Source of the DNA: Stenotrophomonas mori
GTDB taxonomy: Bacteria; Pseudomonadota; Gammaproteobacteria; Xanthomonadales; Xanthomonadaceae
NCBI RefSeq assembly: GCF_023556335.1
Contig: NZ_JAIKTS010000003.1
Location: forward strand, 249,670-313,669
Direction: 5' to 3'
Length of the DNA stretch: 64,000 nt
This document shows, in pieces, positions 44,746 to 51,915 of the stretch. The number at the start of each line of letters is the position of its first letter. Within the stretch, counting starts at the first letter, position 1. Made by a program: the position numbers and the translations under genes. Below the pieces are notes generated by a model. That model was not told the DNA's origin, made no database searches, and saw nothing but the letters and a program-made list of their open reading frames with translations.

Positions 44746-46338
44746 TCAGGCCGTCTCGGCCACCGCCGCAACCGGCTGCGGTGCCGGGGTGCGGATCAGG
44801 TGGTCGAACGCACTCAGCGCGGCGGTCGAGCCGGCGCCCATGGCGATGACGATCTGCTTGTACGGCACCGTGGTGCAGTCGCCGGCGGCGAACACCCCCG
44901 GCACGCTGGTCTGGCCGCGTTCGTCGATGACGATCTCGCCGCGCCCGCTCAGCTCCAGCGTGCCGCGCAGCCACTCGGTGTTCGGCAGCAGGCCGATCTG
45001 CACGAAGATGCCCTCCAGCTCGACGCGGTGCGAATCGCCGCCGGCACGGTCGGTGTAGACCAGGCCGGTGACCTTCTGGCCGTCGCCCAGCACCTCGGTG
45101 GTCTTCGCGTTGAGGATCACCTCCACGTTGGGCAGGCTGGCCAGCTTGGCCTGCAGCACCTGGTCGGCGCGCAGCGCGCTGTCGAACTCCAGCACGGTCA
45201 CCTTGCGGACGATGCCGGCCAGGTCGATGGCCGCCTCGACACCGGAGTTGCCGCCGCCGATCACCGCCACGTGCTTGCCCTTGAACAGCGGGCCGTCGCA
45301 GTGCGGGCAGTAGGCCACGCCCTTGTTGCGGTACTCGTTCTCGCCTGGCACGTCCATCTGCCGCCAGCGCGCACCGGTGGACAGGACCACGCTCCTGGAC
45401 TTCAGCGAGGCGCCGTTCTCCAGCTGCACCTCCACCAGGCCATCGGCCCCGGCCGGCAGCAGCCGGGTGGCCCGCTGCAGGTTCATGATGTCCACCTCGT
45501 ACTCGCGCACGTGCTGTTCCAGCGCCGCGGCCAGCTTGGGCCCCTCGGTGCGCTGCACCGAGATGAAGTTCTCGATCGCCAGCGTATCCAGCACCTGGCC
45601 GCCGAAGCGTTCGGCCGCCACGCCGGTGCGGATGCCCTTCCGCGCAGCGTAGACCGCCGCCGCCGCGCCGGCCGGGCCGCCGCCGACCACCAGTACGTCG
45701 AAGGCCTGCTTGGCATTGATGCGCTCGGCATCGCGCTTGGCGGCGCCGGTATCGAGCTTGGCGACGATCTGCTCCAGGGTCATGCGGCCGGAGTCGAACA
45801 TCTCCCCGCCCTGGAACACCATCGGCACCGCCATCACCTGGCGCTGCTCCACCTCCTGCTGGAACGCGCCGCCCTCGATCACCGTGGTACGGATCTTCGG
45901 GTTGAGGATCGCCATCAGCGACAGCGCCTGCACCACGTCCGGGCAGTTGTGGCAGCTCAGCGACATGTAGACCTCGAAGGCGAACTCGCCGTCGATGGCC
46001 TTGATGCTGTCGATCACGTCCTGGGCCACCTTCGGCGGATGGCCGCCGCTCCACAGCAGCGCCAGCACCAGTGATTCGAATTCGTGGCCCAGCGGCAGGC
46101 CGGCGAAGCGCACACCGTGCGCCTCGCCTTCGCGGGCGATGACGAACGACGGCCTGCGCGCATCGGTGCCGGCGGCATCCAGGGTGATCTTGCCGTTGCC
46201 GGCGGCGACGATGTCGTCGAGCAGGCCACGCATGTCCTGGCTGGCGGCGCTGTCGTCGAGCGAGGCGACCAGGTGCAGGGGCTGGCGCAGCAGGCCCATG
46301 TACTGCTGCAGTTGGGTCTTGAGGGTGTCGTCGAGCAC
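44746..46338 (-). CDS. ahpF: Alkyl hydroperoxide reductase subunit F
   Basis: AhpF of 530 aa, the flavoprotein disulfide reductase that recycles AhpC with NADH. The N-terminal double-thioredoxin domain carries [12 protein letters not shown] (CxxC), the FAD domain [21 protein letters not shown], the redox disulfide [10 protein letters not shown] (CxxC), the NADH fold [19 protein letters not shown], and the C-terminal FAD motif [15 protein letters not shown]. The start is GTG 46338 (V-L-D-D-T-L-K), with AGGAG 8 nt upstream; the longer frame upstream is low-complexity. It follows ahpC with a 255-bp gap that contains a long inverted repeat. Confidence 0.97.
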   Translation of the reverse strand: MLDDTLKTQLQQYMGLLRQPLHLVASLDDSAASQDMRGLLDDIVAAGNGKITLDAAGTDARRPSFVIAREGEAHGVRFAGLPLGHEFESLVLALLWSGGHPPKVAQDVIDSIKAIDGEFAFEVYMSLSCHNCPDVVQALSLMAILNPKIRTTVIEGGAFQQEVEQRQVMAVPMVFQGGEMFDSGRMTLEQIVAKLDTGAAKRDAERINAKQAFDVLVVGGGPAGAAAAVYAARKGIRTGVAAERFGGQVLDTLAIENFISVQRTEGPKLAAALEQHVREYEVDIMNLQRATRLLPAGADGLVEVQLENGASLKSRSVVLSTGARWRQMDVPGENEYRNKGVAYCPHCDGPLFKGKHVAVIGGGNSGVEAAIDLAGIVRKVTVLEFDSALRADQVLQAKLASLPNVEVILNAKTTEVLGDGQKVTGLVYTDRAGGDSHRVELEGIFVQIGLLPNTEWLRGTLELSGRGEIVIDERGQTSVPGVFAAGDCTTVPYKQIVIAMGAGSTAALSAFDHLIRTPAPQPVAAVAETA

Positions 46339-46411
46339 GGCGCAACTCCTTCGTCGAGGCAAAGCGGGGGGAGGGCGCGCGTGCCGGAAGAGGCAGCGCA
46401 CCGGGAAAGTA

Positions 46412-46520
46412 GGGGTGAACCGAAGCCGCGCCTGACGGGCTGTGCCGGTTCCGCTCGGTGCGGAAGGCTCCGGCGCGGGCAGCGCCCGGCGGCTGGCTGG
46501 GCACGGCTTCGGTTCACCCC
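46412..46520. repeat. 17-bp perfect inverted repeat between ahpC and ahpF
   Basis: GGGGTGAACCGAAGCCG (46412-46428) is exactly complementary to CGGCTTCGGTTCACCCC (46504-46520), with 75 bp between. In the ahpC-ahpF transcript this would form a long hairpin with an internal GC-rich loop. It may separate expression of the abundant AhpC from AhpF by processing or attenuation, or be a relic of a small mobile repeat. Confidence 0.8.
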
Positions 46521-46554
46521 CACGCCCGCCGCAGCGGCGGGGCAGGGGCGGGGA

Positions 46555-46583
46555 GTGGAGCCGGCAGGCCGGCCCCGCTCCAC
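46555..46583 (-). terminator. Hairpin downstream of ahpC
   Basis: GTGGAG...CTCCAC arms enclose a second CCGGC/GCCGG stem, 11 bp after the ahpC stop. No U-tract follows. It would protect the 3' end of ahpC mRNA or weaken read-through into ahpF. Confidence 0.45.
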
Positions 46584-46593
46584 GGGGCGGCGG

Positions 46594-47157
46594 TCAGATC
46601 TTGCCGACCAGGTCCAGCGATGGGGTCAGGGTCTTCTCGCCTTCCTTCCACTTGGCCGGGCACACTTCGTTCGGGTTCGCGGCGGTGAACTGGGCGGCCT
46701 TCAGCTTGCGCAGGGTCTCCGACACGTCGCGAGCGATCTCGTTGGAGTGGATCTCCAGGGTCTTGATCACGCCTTCCGGGTTGATCACGAAGGTGCCGCG
46801 CAGGGCCAGGCCTTCTTCCGGAATGTGCACGCCGAAGGCGTTGGTCAGCTGGTGGGTCGGGTCGCCGATCAGCGGGAACTTCGCCTTGCCGACGGCCGGC
46901 GAGGTCTCGTGCCACACCTTGTGCGAGAAGTGGGTATCGGTGGTGACGATGTAGACCTCGGTGCCGGCCTTCTGGAACTCGGCGTAGTGCTCGGCCGCGT
47001 CCTCGATCTCGGTCGGGCAGTTGAAGGTGAAGGCCGCCGGCATGAAGATCAGGACCGACCACTTGCCCTTCAGGCTTTCTTCGGTGACTTCGATGAACTT
47101 GCCGTTGTGGAAGGCGTTGACCTTGAACGGCTGGACCTGGGTGTTGATAAGGGACAT
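46594..47157 (-). CDS. ahpC: Alkyl hydroperoxide reductase subunit C (peroxiredoxin)
   Basis: AhpC of 187 aa, the same length as in E. coli. It is a typical 2-Cys peroxiredoxin: peroxidatic C47 in PAAFTFNCPTE and resolving C166 in NPNEVCPAKW. It scavenges H2O2, organic peroxides and peroxynitrite, and is reduced by AhpF. Start ATG 47157 is preceded by an AGGAAG-type ribosome site. An OxyR-like element lies about 75-110 bp upstream, so peroxide induction by the adjacent oxyR gene is expected. Confidence 0.98.
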   Translation of the reverse strand: MSLINTQVQPFKVNAFHNGKFIEVTEESLKGKWSVLIFMPAAFTFNCPTEIEDAAEHYAEFQKAGTEVYIVTTDTHFSHKVWHETSPAVGKAKFPLIGDPTHQLTNAFGVHIPEEGLALRGTFVINPEGVIKTLEIHSNEIARDVSETLRKLKAAQFTAANPNEVCPAKWKEGEKTLTPSLDLVGKI

Positions 47158-47231
47158 GGAACTTCCTCTTGGTTGAAGGACGGGTGGTGAACCTCGGAAC
47201 ACAGCCTAATAGGCCATGCCTAATAAAACAA

Positions 47232-47268
47232 ATGAATTGAATGCATTATATCAATAGGTAAAGGCTAT
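47232..47268 (-). promoter_or_regulatory. OxyR binding site candidate upstream of ahpC
   Basis: ATAGGTAAAGGCTAT (47254-47268) matches the OxyR half-site ATAGnTnnnAnCTAT except one base. A weaker half, ATGAATTGAATGCAT (47232-47246), lies exactly 22 bp away centre to centre, the spacing of the OxyR tetramer site. A further ATAGGCCATGCCTAA dyad is at 47209-47223, followed towards ahpC by a possible -10 TATTAG on the minus strand. The A+T-rich composition contrasts with the surroundings. Confidence 0.65.
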
Positions 47269-47450
47269 CGCAAACCGCTGCGGGCGCCCGTCTCCCGGCA
47301 TTCGGGCGCGCTTGTGGCCTGGGACCGGCGCTGTTCCATGGCGGACGTGCCGCTCTCCATAGACGGGGTCGATGCCCGGCGGCGGTAGGCAGCGGCCATC
47401 GGGGTGACTATCCTCGCGGTCCCGGAAGCGTCCCGCGAAGAGGTAGTGCA

Positions 47451-48299
47451 GTGTCCACCCCGAAGGTTGCCGAGCTGTTGCGGGAGGCGGCCGCCCGGCT
47501 GCCGGGCGCGGACGCCCGTTTCGATGCCGAACACCTGCTGCTGCATGTGCTGGACGTGGACCGCGCCTGGCTGTTCGCCCACGCCGGCGACCCGGTGGAC
47601 GACGCTGCCCGGCGGCGCTTCGAGCGGCTGTTGCAGCGCCGAGCGGAGGGCCACCCGCTGGCCTACCTGACCGGCCGCCGCGGTTTCTGGACCCTGGACC
47701 TGGAGGTCAATGTCGCCACCCTGATCCCGCGGCCGGAGACCGAGCTGCTGGTCGAACAGGCACTGGCCCGGCTGCCGGCCGACGACATCGTGCGCGTCGC
47801 CGACCTCGGCACCGGCAGCGGCGCCATCGCCCTGTCCATCGCCAGCGAACGCCCGCTGGCCACGGTGATGGCCACCGACCTGCTCGGCCCCACCCTGGCG
47901 GTGGCGGTGAAGAACGCCCAGGCCCACGGCCTGGACAACGTCTGGTTCCGCCGCGGCCACTGGTACGCCGCGCTGGGCGCGGACCGCTTCGACCTGATCG
48001 TCAGCAACCCGCCCTACATCGCCGCCGGCGACCCGCACCTGCAGCAAGGTGACCTGCGCTTCGAACCGCCCCCGGCCCTGGCCTCCGGCGCCGACGGCCT
48101 GGACGCCATCCGCGAAATCATCGCCGGGGCCCCCGAGCACCTCGTCCCCGGCGGCTGGCTGCTGCTCGAACACGGCTGGGACCAGGGCCCGGCCATCCGC
48201 GCGCTGCTGGAGCAGGGCGGCTTTGCCGAAGTGGAAACCGTGCAGGACCTGGAGCAGCGGGATCGGGTAACCCTGGGGCGGCTGCGGGGGATTGCCTGA
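47451..48299 (+). CDS. prmC: Release factor glutamine methyltransferase
   Basis: PrmC/HemK of 282 aa. It methylates the GGQ glutamine of release factors RF1 and RF2. SAM motif I is [16 protein letters not shown] and the catalytic NPPY lies at residues 186-189 ([15 protein letters not shown]). The N-terminal helical RF-binding domain is complete. The start is GTG 47451 after GAAGAGG. The last ~50 bp of the gene are repeated at 50191-50244. Immediately downstream begins the attC cassette region, so this gene marks its left boundary. Confidence 0.96.
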   Translation: MSTPKVAELLREAAARLPGADARFDAEHLLLHVLDVDRAWLFAHAGDPVDDAARRRFERLLQRRAEGHPLAYLTGRRGFWTLDLEVNVATLIPRPETELLVEQALARLPADDIVRVADLGTGSGAIALSIASERPLATVMATDLLGPTLAVAVKNAQAHGLDNVWFRRGHWYAALGADRFDLIVSNPPYIAAGDPHLQQGDLRFEPPPALASGADGLDAIREIIAGAPEHLVPGGWLLLEHGWDQGPAIRALLEQGGFAEVETVQDLEQRDRVTLGRLRGIA

Positions 48300-48413
48300 C
48301 GTTGGTCCCGCCTGGGTGCGGTGATCAGATCGCCACAGGTGCTCAACACACCTTTACTAGGCGGTCGCCGCGCCCGAAAGCCATGCGGCTCCATCCATGC
48401 CTAGGAGACCGCC

Positions 48414-48635
48414 ATGACCGAACAGGTCGAACCCCGGTTTACACCACGCATCCTGAAAGTCGCGCTGCCAGTATTACGAGAGCCGAGCCAAGGAAAAGGA
48501 CCGCCGCTTCAAGCCCCGGCAGCTGCCCTACCTGCGACTGTGCGGCGACTGGCTGGAGGCCGCAGGCCTCAAAGTCGGCCAGAACGCGCGGGTGATAGTG
48601 ACCGCTGTGGCATCGTGATTGCTGCTGAGGAATAG
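48414..48635 (+). pseudogene. Frameshifted symE-like toxin gene, copy A
   Basis: ATG 48414 after GGAGACC begins MTEQVEPRFTPRILKV; the family continuation CQYYESRAKEKDRRFKPRQL then PYLRLCGDWLEAAGLKVGQN lies in the +1 frame after an extra base near 48466-48471. A missing base near 48602 restores the first frame for GIVIAAEE and the stop at 48635. The reconstructed product is a SymE-type (AbrB-derived, SOS-regulated in E. coli) toxin of ~75 aa. With both indels the gene cannot make the normal protein unless recoding occurs. A related copy lies at 50495-50687. Confidence 0.72.
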
Positions 48636-48643
48636 CTTGCTTC

Positions 48644-48676
48644 ATGCTGTGGGCGGGCAATGCCCGCCCACAGCAT
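48644..48676. terminator. Perfect 16-bp hairpin after symE copy A
   Basis: ATGCTGTGGGCGGGCA (48644-48659) and TGCCCGCCCACAGCAT (48661-48676) are perfectly complementary around one base. It directly follows the symE relic. The equivalent place in the second module (50697-50728) has an eroded version. Lacking a U-run, it may be a terminator remnant or a small palindromic insertion. Confidence 0.6.
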
Positions 48677-48696
48677 CTGTTGGATATAAGCTCAAA

Positions 48697-48756
48697 GCCT
48701 AACGCCTGAGTTAAGCCGCGCAGCGAAGCGGCGTTGGCTTGAATGAATTGTTAGAA
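48697..48756 (-). other. Integron attC site 1 (60 bp)
   Basis: On the minus strand it reads TTCTAAC (R'') ... AAGCC-n-ACGCCGCTTCG-CTGCGCGGCTT ... GCGTTAGGC (R'), close to the aadA1-type 59-base element. The two halves pair around CTTCG/CTGCG. The stop codon of the upstream cassette gene lies within the R'' box. Its homologue in module 2 is the degenerate site at 50742. Confidence 0.88.
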
Positions 48757-49257
48757 CTCAGCCATGCGAGCTAGCAGCGCCCCGTTTTTGGCCGAGCGAC
48801 CAGTGTCCGGATCCGTGATAGATGGAACGGACTCCAGCTCTGCAATGTACTCATCCGGAAAGCGATGGTAGCGTGCTCCACACAAAATTAGCTGTTTGTA
48901 CCAGTGGTAGGGATTGAGCGATTTGTCGATGTGCGAAACGGACGCAACATAGACAAAGGCCCGGTAGGTGACGTTGTTGAACGGAAAGGCAACCGTAGCC
49001 TGGCGATATCCATGACCAAGCCCTTCTGCAGCATCAAGCCCGGGCTTGTCGGCTAAGTTGAACTCGTAGAGCGCGCCATAAGCAATGGCTTCTGGATTTG
49101 AGTCAATTAGGTCGCAATTTCCAGAATGGTCCGTACTCTTATTGTGGAACCTGATACTGCGGCGAGGGATGGGTACAACACCCAAGAATATTGCCGAGGG
49201 TACGCGCTCAAGGATGCGAAGCGGATGCAGGTTTGATCCATACGCCAAGTAGTGCAT
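48751..49257 (-). CDS. Gamma-glutamylcyclotransferase-like cassette protein
   Basis: Product of 168 aa. The N-terminal strand MHYLAYGSNLHPLR contains the YGSNL motif (6-10) of the GGCT/AIG2-like fold, and L-D-A-A-E-G with Glu78 is placed like the catalytic Glu of human GGCT. Such enzymes release 5-oxoproline from gamma-glutamyl amino acids or related compounds. It is a promoterless-looking integron cassette gene whose TAA stop lies in attC 1. Codon use is much less GC-biased than the chromosome, a sign of transfer. Substrate unproven. Confidence 0.8.
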   Translation of the reverse strand: MHYLAYGSNLHPLRILERVPSAIFLGVVPIPRRSIRFHNKSTDHSGNCDLIDSNPEAIAYGALYEFNLADKPGLDAAEGLGHGYRQATVAFPFNNVTYRAFVYVASVSHIDKSLNPYHWYKQLILCGARYHRFPDEYIAELESVPSITDPDTGRSAKNGALLARMAEF

Positions 49258-49271
49258 ACGGGTCGTATGAG

Positions 49272-49331
49272 TTCTAACGCTTGAATTAAGCCGACTGGCG
49301 AAGCCAGTTGGGCTTGAATGAGTTGTTAGGA
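49272..49331 (-). other. Integron attC site 2 (60 bp)
   Basis: Minus strand: TCCTAAC ... CATTCAAGCCCAACTGG-CTTCG-CCAGTCGGCTTAATTCAAGCGTTAGAA. The AACTGG/CCAGT inner stem differs from the other sites, whereas the outer boxes are conserved. The R'' box holds the stop of the 88-aa cassette gene. The palindromic pairing is intact. Confidence 0.86.
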
Positions 49332-49592
49332 GCCAGCCGGGACTACGCGAACGTAGCCTGGCAATGCCGCTATACCTTGCGGGTGACTCACATTGACGCG
49401 CTTGCCAAGTGACAGATAGGAGCAGTTGAGATATGCATGCTCCGTCCGGAAGCTGACGTAGCCGTTAGCGTCAAAGTACGCGCCCGGAAACTTGTTGAGA
49501 TGGTTGTACCAACGGCCATCCTCACGATACAGAGCATGCTTGGCGTTGACTTGCCAAGCCTCATTTAAGCGATGCCCGATCCGTTCCCCCAT
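49326..49592 (-). CDS. Small cassette protein, unknown (88 aa)
   Basis: Product of 88 aa with ALYREDGRWYNHLNKFPGAY, FDANGYVSFRTEHAYLNC and IAALPGYVRVV. The FPG-x-FDANGYV-F motif pattern resembles a short domain I recall from proteins near HNH or 5-methylcytosine-type restriction nucleases, but I cannot identify it with confidence. It could be a DNA-mimic or nuclease accessory domain. The stop is in attC 2. Low GC and cassette position indicate acquisition. Confidence 0.72.
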   Translation of the reverse strand: MGERIGHRLNEAWQVNAKHALYREDGRWYNHLNKFPGAYFDANGYVSFRTEHAYLNCSYLSLGKRVNVSHPQGIAALPGYVRVVPAGS

Positions 49593-49626
49593 GACTCCCT
49601 CAACGGTTTCAATACGCTGATTTGGT

Positions 49627-49686
49627 GCCTAACGCCTGAATTAAGCCGCGCCGCGAAGCGGCGTCGGCTTGAATGAACTGTTAGCC
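49627..49686 (-). other. Integron attC site 3 (60 bp)
   Basis: Minus strand: GGCTAAC ... TTCATTCAAGCCGACGCCG-CTTCG-CGGCGCGGCTTAATTCAGGCGTTAGGC. It is the best-paired member, with a full GCCGCGCCG/CGGCGTCGGC type stem. The reading frame of the upstream 149-aa gene runs through it and stops inside at 49641. Confidence 0.9.
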
Positions 49687-50090
49687 GTCATTGTTGTGAC
49701 TCTTTCTTGCCTTGCGCAAGGTAATTCCAACAATGTGTGAAACACCCGCCAGCTTATTGCCAACCCACATTGCATAGACAAGCATGAGTGCTTGGCGGCT
49801 CCATAGAGGCACAGAGAAGCTATCGCTTTTAGTACTGCGAGCATCGCTACTGTGAGGAAAAAGAATTTTAGGAGCATCAGGAACTCTTTAGCCAAGAAAG
49901 AGATGAGGACACTAGGGTTTGCTGAGTACAAATCTGCGTCGGTCTCCATCCGGGCAATCCATGTCCTGGCTTTGTCTCCGCTGGCTTTGAGCGCTTTCTT
50001 TGCGATTGCCTTCAGTTGAGCGTGTGCGGCGAGGACACCAAGAGCCAAGCCGATGACACTAATCACCAGTGACCATGTTTCCTTGTCCAC
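49641..50090 (-). CDS. Cassette membrane protein with attC-encoded tail
   Basis: Product of 149 aa with two hydrophobic segments: WSLVISVIGLALGVLAAHA (about 6-24) and LMLLKFFFLTVAMLAVLKAI (about 70-89). Between them is a charged cytoplasmic or periplasmic loop. The last 13 residues (NSSFKPTPLRGAA) are encoded by attC 3, as seen in many other cassette proteins. I recognise no family. Start ATG 50090 (MDKETWSLV). It is the first gene of module 1 in the direction of transcription; the boundary repeat lies 17 bp upstream. Confidence 0.68.
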   Translation of the reverse strand: MDKETWSLVISVIGLALGVLAAHAQLKAIAKKALKASGDKARTWIARMETDADLYSANPSVLISFLAKEFLMLLKFFFLTVAMLAVLKAIASLCLYGAAKHSCLSMQCGLAISWRVFHTLLELPCARQERVTTMTANSSFKPTPLRGAA

Positions 50091-50106
50091 GGAACCATCC
50101 CCTGAT

Positions 50107-50188
50107 GGCTAACGCCTATCGGCCGCCTAAGCGCGGCGTTGCCCAAGTGTCCCGCTTTCTGGCGCTGATGTGAAGATAGGGTGATGCC
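50107..50188 (-). repeat. Cassette-array boundary repeat, copy A (82 bp)
   Basis: This stretch (GGCTAACGCCTAT-CGGCCGCC at one end, GCTGATGTGAAGAT-n-GGTGATGCC at the other) recurs at 52247-52330 with few differences. The left 45 bp can fold as an attC-like or attI-like hairpin (AACGCC with GGCGTT, inner CCGC with GCGG). It stands upstream of the first cassette in its module and directly abuts the prmC-derived fragment of the next. Confidence 0.78.
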
Positions 50189-50190
50189 GG

Positions 50191-50244
50191 GTGGAAGCCG
50201 TGCAGGACCTGGAGCAGCGGGATCGGGTAACTCTGGGCCGGTTG
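50191..50244 (+). pseudogene. Duplicate of the prmC 3' end
   Basis: About 54 bp align to 48231-48284 in prmC with four substitutions. The frame [18 protein letters not shown] is intact and three of four changes are synonymous (the fourth gives Thr to Ala). The final codons before the stop differ by a ~10-bp deletion. The copy is thus a diverged but once-functional prmC end, not a decayed duplicate of the one next door. Confidence 0.75.
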
Positions 50245-50314
50245 TCTGACGGTGACCCTGCCGAAAGGCAGTGCTTAGATCCTACGCAGGTGCTGAACAC
50301 ACCTTCGTAGGCGG

Positions 50315-50345
50315 AAGCCACTCCTGACAGTCCAGTGGCTTTTTT
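50315..50345 (+). terminator. Intrinsic terminator
   Basis: AAGCCACT and AGTGGCTT pair across an 11-nt loop and run into TTTTTT on the plus strand. It lies downstream of the prmC-derived fragment, so it probably was the terminator of a prmC gene. The corresponding place after the intact prmC (around 48365) has no such hairpin. Confidence 0.85.
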
Positions 50346-50494
50346 GTACCCCGCGCTTTCTATGGCCGGGTGGCGCGCAGTCATGCAAGACCCGAAAGGG
50401 AAAAGCTGCGGGCGGCCCTACGACCGTGTTCAAGCACCCGGCCGCCGCTCTGAACAGGAATCGAAACAGACAGGGCGAATCGTAGGAGACCGTC

Positions 50495-50687
50495 ATGACC
50501 GAGCAGGTCGAAACCCGTTTACGTCGCGCGTCCCGAGAGTCGGCTGCCAGTATTGCGAAAGCCGAGCCAAGGAAGGGGATCGTCGTAGCTGTGCGGCGAC
50601 TGGTTGGAGGCCGCAGGCCTCAAGGTCGGCCAGAACGCGCGGGTGATAGTGACCCGGCGGGGCATCGTGATTGCTGCTGAGGAGTAG
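50495..50687 (+). pseudogene. Truncated symE-like toxin gene, copy B
   Basis: ATG 50495 after GTAGGAGACC begins MTEQVETR; family residues then appear in other frames (FTSRVPRVGCQYCESRAKEG). A ~28-bp internal deletion removes the FKPRQLPYLR segment. The 3' end is good in frame: GLKVGQNARVIVTRRGIVIA followed by AEE and the stop at 50687. Sequence outside the deletion is ~85-90% like copy A by eye. Copy B keeps the correct C-terminal frame that copy A lost, and the reverse holds for the middle. Confidence 0.72.
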
Positions 50688-50741
50688 TCTTGATTGATGC
50701 TATGGGCGGAGCAAGCCCGTACATGGCATCTGCCGATATAA

Positions 50742-50801
50742 GTCCAGCGCCACAATTAAGCCGACCCGCGACGCGGGTTCGGCTTGAGTGAATTGTTGAT
50801 G
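50742..50801 (-). other. Degenerate attC site 4
   Basis: Minus strand: CATCAACAATTCACTCAAGCCGAACCCGC-GTCGCGGGTCGGCTTAATTGTGGCGC. The inner stem (AACCCGCG/CGCGGGT) pairs fully, but the R' box GTTAGGC has been lost (GGCGCTGGA). It follows the stop of the 195-aa cassette gene and lies at the place in module 2 corresponding to attC 1. Confidence 0.75.
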
Positions 50802-50812
50802 TTCAATTTGAG

Positions 50813-51400
50813 TTATTTGCAAATAGATGAAGTTTGCTCATCGGTAAGTCCTTGCTCTTTCATCTTGGAGATCATGTCAGCAGTGCATGTAGTTAAGGTC
50901 GGTGTTGGGATGGCTGAATCTACGGGAGAGTATTCTATTGGGCAATGTCTCCTAATGCTATCCAGCGCCGCGCTAAATCCGTCAAGATCGAGATCGCCAG
51001 TTATTATGCCATCCATAAAAGTTGAAATTTGGTAGCGAAGTCTATTGCTGTTTGAGAGTTGGGAGAAGTCCCTTCCTGAAATTACAACTGATCGGATCCT
51101 TTTCTCTATCTCCGTGGCGATGCGAAGACGGCCAGGTGGATTGTCATCAAACCTAAGTGTCACACCTCGAACGCCACCTTGAATGCCGAGGAAAAGAGTG
51201 TCGTATGACAATTGAGTCGAATAATCGTTGTTATGTACCGCGGTGCATCTCACCGAATCATCCATCGGGTCTATTGACCTCAGAACTTTCCAGTTTCCGA
51301 CTATGAGAGCGATATCTGCGTCCTTCAAGCCTTGAGCAAATGAACTTGCAGGGATGCAGGCGACTAACAGTGCAGCTAGCGCTAAAAATCTGTTTATCAT
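50813..51400 (-). CDS. Exported cassette protein, unknown (195 aa)
   Basis: Product of 195 aa. A clear Sec signal peptide (MINRFLALAALLVACIPASSFAQ) is followed by a mature domain with GNWKVLRSIDPMDDSVRCTAVHNND, a Phe/Leu/Gly strand region and three further cysteines (HCPIEYS, TTCTADM, SSICK). It has the look of small periplasmic 'invasion-associated' or DUF-type proteins with disulfides, but I cannot name a family. GC is much lower than genome average. Start ATG 51400 opens the signal peptide. Confidence 0.78.
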   Translation of the reverse strand: MINRFLALAALLVACIPASSFAQGLKDADIALIVGNWKVLRSIDPMDDSVRCTAVHNNDYSTQLSYDTLFLGIQGGVRGVTLRFDDNPPGRLRIATEIEKRIRSVVISGRDFSQLSNSNRLRYQISTFMDGIITGDLDLDGFSAALDSIRRHCPIEYSPVDSAIPTPTLTTCTADMISKMKEQGLTDEQTSSICK

Positions 51401-51471
51401 AGCGTTCCTTTATGGTTGGAGCTTTATGGTTGGATTGAAACCCGGCGCCAAATTAAGCCGATACTGATCGG

Positions 51472-51531
51472 GTCGGACGCCTGAGTTAAAATGTGCCGCG
51501 AAGTGATATCGGCTTGCATGAGCTATTAGGT
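51472..51531 (-). other. Degenerate attC site 5
   Basis: Minus strand: ACCTAAT-AGCTCATGCAAGCCGATATCACTTCG-CGGCACATTTTAACTCAGGCGTCCGAC. Both R boxes are altered (CTAAT for CTAAC; GCGTCCG for GCGTTAG) and the central stem is partly unpaired. A second fragment of attC character (AATTAAGCCGATACTGATCGGGTCGG) lies beside it at 51451-51476, so two sites may have fused here. Confidence 0.7.
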
Positions 51532-51900
51532 CTAGCTATTGCTTGCGAAAGACTGGGCAAGCTGGGCTGGTGTTGGCGGATACACGTTGTACCAGTCCCA
51601 TGCATAGACCCTCTCACGCTCTCGGTCCATGCTCTTCGGATCGATAGGAATATCCGATCCAGGTGTGCCGCGACTCTTGCCAACAACTATTGCAGTCAGA
51701 GCGGGAAGTTTGTTGTCATTACAAAAGAAAGCTACGTGGCCCAATACTTTATCGAGGACTCCCGCAGCATCTTTTTTGTACATGAGCCGCGAAAGTCCTA
51801 AGTAAGTGAGCGTCTGGCGATTCATTGCAGCGGCGACCAGGATTTGCCAAGCTTGCAAAGCGCGATCTGGATGATTGGACGTAGGGTTAAATGATTTCAT
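51532..51900 (-). CDS. Cassette protein, unknown conserved type (122 aa)
   Basis: Product of 122 aa. The segment AWQILVAAAMNRQTLTYLGL, then KDAAGVLDKVLGHVAFFCND and NKLPALTAIVVGKSRGTPGS resembles a family of small proteins I have seen in cassettes and mobile regions, but whose role I cannot state. A C-terminal YAWDWYNVYPPT motif follows. The stop TAG is next to the degenerate attC 5. Start ATG 51900 is just 16 bp from attC 6. Confidence 0.72.
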   Translation of the reverse strand: MKSFNPTSNHPDRALQAWQILVAAAMNRQTLTYLGLSRLMYKKDAAGVLDKVLGHVAFFCNDNKLPALTAIVVGKSRGTPGSDIPIDPKSMDRERERVYAWDWYNVYPPTPAQLAQSFASNS

Positions 51901-51915
51901 TTGCTGCTCCTAAGG

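Noticed and set aside
50275..50496. A 73-codon minus-strand frame in the spacer of module 2
   Set aside because: It overlaps the terminator and spacer, has no ribosome site or homologue in module 1, and looks random.
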